A DNA stretch of 64,000 nucleotides from positions 62,001-126,000 of the forward strand of contig CP114123.1 of assembly GCA_029959195.1 (NCBI GenBank), in the 5' to 3' direction. The notes under the pieces were generated by a model that made no database searches, was not told the DNA's origin, and worked only from the letters and a program-made list of their open reading frames with translations. The stretch comes from Dictyophora rubrovolvata (taxonomy: Eukaryota; Basidiomycota; Agaricomycetes; Phallales; Phallaceae). A program made the translations under genes and the position numbers. This document shows, piece after piece, positions 59,098 through 64,000 of the stretch (position 1 is its first letter; every line of letters begins with the position of its first letter).

Positions 59098-60473
59098 TTA
59101 ATTCGAGTCGTAAAACCCCTTGGAACGGAGGTACTCCTCGTGCTTGATTCGATGTTTGCGAACTTCAGAATCGGCTATGAAGCGGACAATAGGAACTACG
59201 AGCTAGCAGCATGTGTAAATACTGAGTCAAATCAATCAATGACGGCAGTTACCCAAGAAGCGACGTCTCCAAAGAAATCAAGCGGACCGCTGGGCGCGGA
59301 ACCTCTAGTTCCAGCTCGGAAGATTTTGGTGATCCAGTCTGATTCATGATGGAACTTGCCGCCTTGGACGCCTAGTAGGAAATAGGCGTAAGGTGTGGTT
59401 AATAATAAATATGAAACAGATACACATTCTTACATTCCAAGATACCCTTCGCGGCTTGCTCAGGCGTCATTCCTGAATCACTTTCTTCGATTTTGAGAGT
59501 GACAGGAGGTTTGGTTTGGTTTTCTTGTACATATCCTGGCGAATAAATAGTGGAGGGGTGATATATATGAATAGAGATTCCATATAGCTGGAATTCATTC
59601 CGAAGCCCTTCCGCCAGGCCTAAGGGTTTTAAGATAACAAGCAGATCTGAAGTTGCTCGGAAGAACAGACCTACCTCTGAGCGCAAATTTTCCAGGAGAA
59701 TATGAAGAATAACCCACCATTGAGAAATACGACAAAGTAGATGCCACAAAAACAATTTTTCCTTTGATTTTTTGACGGACCATCAACTTTGACGCAACCT
59801 GTTAAGTACGCATCCGTTAGTGATTAAATTCTTTACTGTCGTTGAGAAAGCCTGACTAAAGCCGTGTATGCTTGGACCCAATAAGCATTGTCCATCCCAG
59901 CCTTAATCGTTTCCGCCGTTTCCTCTACAAAGTAACCAGGTCTTGAAGATCCAGCACAGTTGAAGATAGCGTCGGGAACTTTGCCATCAAACGGTTGACA
60001 AGCTTCTTCAAGTGCAGCGGCTGCACCCTCGTAGGTCGACAAGGATTTTGAGTACCATCTGATAATCTGATTTGGATGTTGACGAACTTCCTTGAAAAAA
60101 AAAACGATTTGATCAAAGATTGAAAATCGGTGAATGGGAGACAAGACCAAAGATCACCTCTAGCTTCTCAATTGCAGTCTTCAGCTTGTTCACATCCCGT
60201 GCAACAATGGAAACATGGGCACCCTGCTTCACCAGCGAAAGGGCAAGGCAGAAACCAGTTCCTTGGCTACCTCCAGTAACGTAGCAGTGCTGCTTAAGTA
60301 GGTGAACCCAGTGTAAGGGTTGGGATTCTTGTAGACCGCACCTGTCCCTTGGATTCCCATTTTTTTCCAAAAAGCATACCGAAGGAGAGTAAGGAGAGTA
60401 GGATTACGGCAGAGGAGAGAACGACGGGCAGAGGTAGTTGTCCCACTTGCGTAGTCAATGAGGTAAACGCCAT
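59098..60473 (-). CDS. TSC10: 3-ketodihydrosphingosine reductase
   Basis: Exons begin 60473-60342, 60292-60158 and 60090-59857 and continue to TAA at 59098, giving about 330 residues. An N-terminal membrane anchor (PVVLSSAVILLSLLSFG) precedes a short-chain dehydrogenase domain: TGGSQGTG (residues 50-57, NADPH binding), NCAGSSRPGYF, Ser187 in VASTLSYF and the catalytic pair Tyr200/Lys204 in SYSPGKFALR. The end, VRKHRIKHEEYLRSKGF, matches fungal Tsc10. It reduces 3-ketodihydrosphingosine to dihydrosphingosine at the endoplasmic reticulum, the second step of sphingolipid synthesis. It converges on the HEAT gene with about 180 bp between stops. Intact and expected to be essential. Confidence 0.9.
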
Positions 60474-61997
60474 AGGACCTATCGAAGACCGTCTTTGGTC
60501 ACAGTAACTGTGTGAACAGTATAATGTTATGTCGTTCCATTGGTCACTGTTTTAATTATAATATCCAGCGCGTGCCCAATCGTATATAAGTTCTATGTTC
60601 TGCCGTCCTTGATTGATAGCCGAAAGGCGCGATACTCTTTGACAGCTACATCTGTTTCAGACGTCGTTTACTACCCCTCCTCGGTCTCAAACGATCTCAA
60701 AATGCCGAACATTGTGGCAATTTGATTCCTGTCGGACGGATTTTGTATCAAGTTCATCTGACATATTGTCAACCAAGGTACGTTCAAAAGGTTCATGGAT
60801 GTATCATAGGTCAATATCACTGCCGAAAGGACCTAATAATTTAGAGATCAGATGTGATTACTATAGGCGTATTGTACAGCCCAATGTCGCAAAAACCGAA
60901 ATCGGTTTTTGCGACACACCTACCATCCATCTTTCTGTGAGCCGAGATTGGTGTGCGACGTCGGGGTTGTTTCGCAATAGAAGCTTTGATTTCACTATAT
61001 TGGCCAACTGATTAGAGATGGAGTTAAGAGGAAAAATAAAAAAGATATCGGTATTTCAGTTATGTTTAAAGACCGCTAGTTCCTCGGATCGCATTATGCT
61101 GCATGCATGCCTTTCGGACACCACAAAGTTAACACGAAGCGGTGTTTGCAACATAGCAAGGGAGGATCAGGAAGAAGTTGACCTATCTGTAATCTAACAT
61201 GAGTTGTGAAATGCTGTGATGAGTCTTGTCAGATTAGACAGCTGAAATTTCCGGCAAATAAAAAGTCCCGCGCCACATGGCGCGTGTAGCGGCGCATCGA
61301 ATCTCGATGAAAGTACATTCGTGGCTGTAATATGTTCCCTCTGATCATATTTTGATAAATAATACCTAATAATAAACGTCGAGTTCAAATGTTTCTCGTC
61401 GCACTTCTAGATCAAGATCATGGCTATTACTTTATATCAGGGCCTGGCCGGGGCGCATGGATGTTATGGTCCATGGCACTGCAGGGCATAATGAAGTCCG
61501 TTCTTAGTATGCAAACGGAATGCCGGGATTTTGGGGAAATGTGTAATTTAGTCATCTTAGCCTCGACCTCTACATTTTGGAGGATACATACAAACACGGC
61601 TATTCTACAAAGTCAAAAGGCCCATAATAATACAACTGCGTCTCCCACTGTCAAAAAAGGCTTTCTGTTTGATTGTTGGAGTCGTTTCTGAATTTTAATG
61701 GGATGGTTTCAGGTATTGAAACAGGGACAGCGGGATGAATGATAGACTGCAAGTTGAGGATCAGGCGACAGCTCTATATATATCGTAAATAAACAATAGT
61801 GTTTATAGGACATAAAGTACGCACGCAAACGCTACTTGTTGTAAACCAGAAACTTTAAAACGGAAGATTAACAGAAATATATCGTGAAAAGCACGTCCAC
61901 ACGTACAAGATAAAGGACGCTCCAAGGAGAGAGTTCGTTGTTTGGTGATTAAATATCACACAAAGGAGTGAGTTTACTGGGGAAAAAAGGGGTTGTA
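60474..61997. other. Long intergenic region with a perfect palindrome
   Basis: 1.5 kb between TSC10 and the last 7TM gene. It contains the 30-bp palindrome listed separately. A 100-codon frame at 61389-61691 has no domain. Confidence 0.4.
60886..60915. repeat. Perfect 30-bp palindrome (14-bp arms, 2-base centre)
   Basis: gtcgcaaaaaccga is followed by aa and then its exact reverse complement. It could form a hairpin or bind a dimeric protein. It lies about 410 bp upstream of the TSC10 start. No target duplication was seen around it. Confidence 0.85.
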
Positions 61998-63098
61998 TTA
62001 GTATCCGTCTTTGCAGAGAACGGTGAGTTTCCTCAGACGGTTAGACGTACAGACGATAAGAGCGTATGCCCAAATACCATCTCTTATGAATACGGTGTAG
62101 AGGGGAGATAGCGGTATCCCAAGATCCCTGGCACCATATCTAGTGTAAATTACTCTAGCGATTACAAGGATGAAGATGATGCTTTGAAAAATCAGTATGA
62201 CGACCCTGAAAAATATAATTAAATTAGTTTTTTGAAACCCGTTAATTATGGACTAAATGTGCACACCAGATAAAGGCCAGTCGTAACGGATATTGTATCG
62301 TTATACAATCACCGATGATAGGGCTGAACTGGGGAACCGGGTTCGGAATGACAAGATAGCCCGACACGAATAGTCCGGCGAGGGTAAACACCGCTCCCTG
62401 TGCGCAAAGATACAAGACAACCAAGAAATATGAGAAGATTCGATTTTTTCCGTAGAATGCATAAACTAGATGGAGCATTGAGTCGGCACTAGACAGAGAC
62501 TTTAGATCCATTATCATACCTCGATATACCAAAAGTGAATCTGCAGCTGCTGCTAGAGATACGCCTCCAAAACCGAGAAACCACTTGTAACCTGAACATG
62601 CTCCGTTGCTGAAAGAAGCGTTCAATGCGAAAGAGAATACTCCGTTTGCACTGTATTGCCTTAATATGTTTCAGAAAATGTTGAGTAAGCACAAGCCTTA
62701 CACTTGAATGGCGAGAGCAAGGTAGCGGACGATGAGAAAGACGCATTTAAGCAAAGAGAGTTTGGTACTACGAAAGTATACGTGAATAATGGGGTATACA
62801 CAAGAAAAAGCAAAACATTATCATTATTACGTCCAAATATATGATCTCTAGTAAATATTCAGAACATGCCTTCTCCAGAAAATACGGACGTACCTCCTCG
62901 TCGAATGTAAGCAACGTGTCCCAGGCGAGTGCGGACAATCCGGCGACTGGGTGAGAATATTTAAAACCGAGATTGAGAGAGGAAAGATAACGCGAAGCAC
63001 GCACCAGCTGCGATTATGGCAAAATGGGCAGAGGGAGCACTCGAAACCAAGGCTTCTACGAACTCGATTTCCTGTATTATACTCAAATTACTTGCCAT
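61998..63098 (-). CDS. Fungal 7TM protein, DUF6533-like, compact
   Basis: Starts MASNLSIIQEIEFVEALVSS at 63098; the next exon has VAGLSALAWDTLLTFDEE, the usual first helix. Then STKLSLLKCVFLIVRYLALA, CSGYKWFLGFGGVSLAAAAD, FSYFLVVLYLCAQGAVFTLA, the loop CITIQYPLRLAFIW, VVILIFQSIIFILVIARVIY, and LSPLYTVFIRDGIWAYALIV before TAA at 61998. All key segments are present in the family order, giving about 290 residues, near the short end of the family. The join between the DEE exon and STKLSL (near 62780) is not settled. Likely a plasma-membrane protein of unknown role. Confidence 0.65.
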
Positions 63099-64000
63099 TG
63101 TTGAACTGATTATGATATTGAGACTCTGCGAAATAAAGTGTAGATTGATGAGCGAGGTTTTTTAAGCCTGTTCGCCGGGGAAGCATCGTGGAAAAGCAAG
63201 TCTGACAGATAATCAAAGAGTGAAATGACATGTACCCTCTCATAGCTTTAAGGCAATATAAGGCTTGATTTTTCCAGTCATACATCCTAACATCAAGGCC
63301 ATAAGATCTAGATTTGTTCCGATTAGACGAGATGGGTAATTTGGTGCCTTACGGTCAGCTACGGCAATGCCCGGTGGCTTGATTTAAAGACACCGAGTTA
63401 CATTCGAGCAATGGGTGGGTATCTTTTATAAATAGCGACGCACGGGATACAAATGCTTTGAGCTACTCAAAATAAGTTTTTATAAAAAACAAAACGAGAC
63501 TTGAAAGATTATTTGAGAGCGAATAATGTTATATCCAGACTAAAGACCGTGCACAGTGCACGGCCTTGGCTTCGAGCTTGGCCAATGCAGCATGAATTAA
63601 TTGTGGTGCAATGAGACCGTGACGAAACCAGGGCTATTCTGTATGATCATAATCGTGGACATACACGTTCCCAGATGCAGCGTAGTAAAATTTCTGACAA
63701 ACGTTTGTTATAGCGGCAGTGACTTGCTTCCCATTCCTAGGATGAATGATGAACGGGTTTACTTGTTGGGGTTTGATGAATCTTCGGACTTGCTCGACCA
63801 TCCGAGTAGTAAAGCTCCGCCCATAGGTAGAATTTTTGACTTATTTAGAGTCTAAATTTATATTGGGACGTCCATCTGTGTCACGTCCTTGTCCGGCGGC
63901 CGTACGAGGGGGAGGTTTGTCATTGCGGTTGCGCCAAAAAGAGAAACGAGGTGATAAAAGAAGCGTGAAAGAAAGAAGAAAGGGGGACGGGAGATATTTT
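63099..64000. other. Right-edge intergenic region
   Basis: 900 bases without a supportable gene. An 84-codon plus-strand frame at 63601-63855 and a short minus-strand frame starting MTNLPLVRPPDKD (near 63923) are open, but neither shows a domain; the second could be the first exon of a gene split by the window edge. Confidence 0.35.

Noticed and set aside
59092-59349. Plus-strand 85-codon frame
   Set aside because: It lies antisense to the last two TSC10 exons, which match the family; a shadow frame.
61389-61691. 100-codon plus-strand frame
   Set aside because: Isolated, no recognisable composition or domain; treated as spacer.

Overview
The window looks like nuclear DNA of a mushroom-type basidiomycete (Agaricomycetes). 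Genes are dense, on both strands, and cut by many introns of about 45-70 bases with GT(A/G)NGT donors, CTNA-like branch sites and YAG acceptors. Several families are typical of that group: fungal 7TM proteins with a DUF6533-like start, WSC proteins, DUF3602/PAR32 proteins, a sedolisin peptidase and an ATG26-type sterol glucosyltransferase. All gene models here were spliced by eye from reading frame, splice sites and family knowledge. No search was run, so names are family-level judgements.

Layout. 1-6 kb: the 3' part of a metallo-beta-lactamase (MBL) gene, a six-pass membrane protein, orphan gene 'X1', five tandem CCAAT boxes, and a second orphan. 6.7-16.3 kb: a 13-exon sedolisin, a 7TM protein and a 20-exon sterol 3-beta-glucosyltransferase. 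16.5-17.3 kb: a 740-bp inverted-repeat transposon with a duplicated 8-9 bp target. 17.6-19.0 kb: a ketopantoate-reductase-like gene with frame damage. 19.7-24.6 kb: two tandem DUF3602 genes. 25.5-31.1 kb: a 7TM gene, a MARVEL protein and a GPCR, all on the minus strand. 31.8-37.8 kb: a small unknown protein, an acyl/coumarate-CoA ligase ending in a peroxisome signal (AKL), and a convergent FAD monooxygenase with one in-frame stop. 38.7-43.3 kb: an ASC-1-type zinc-finger protein, orphan X2 (paralogue of X1) and a full MBL gene (paralogue of the left-edge one). 43.8-52.4 kb: another 7TM protein, an orphan with a repeated motif, a two-WSC-domain protein and a small secreted protein. 54-63 kb: a HEAT-repeat protein, 3-ketodihydrosphingosine reductase (TSC10) and a fourth 7TM protein.

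How they fit together. Housekeeping lipid genes (ATG26, TSC10) sit among membrane sensors (four 7TM proteins plus one GPCR) and fast-evolving orphans. The clearest shared history is the MBL + X pair, present at both ends of a 43-kb stretch in different relative orientation, and the tandem DUF3602 pair with identical exon plans. The CoA ligase and FAD monooxygenase, convergent and 147 bp apart, could form a small metabolic pair; that is inference. I saw no rRNA, no convincing tRNA, no CRISPR array and no recognisable retroelement or virus-like element.
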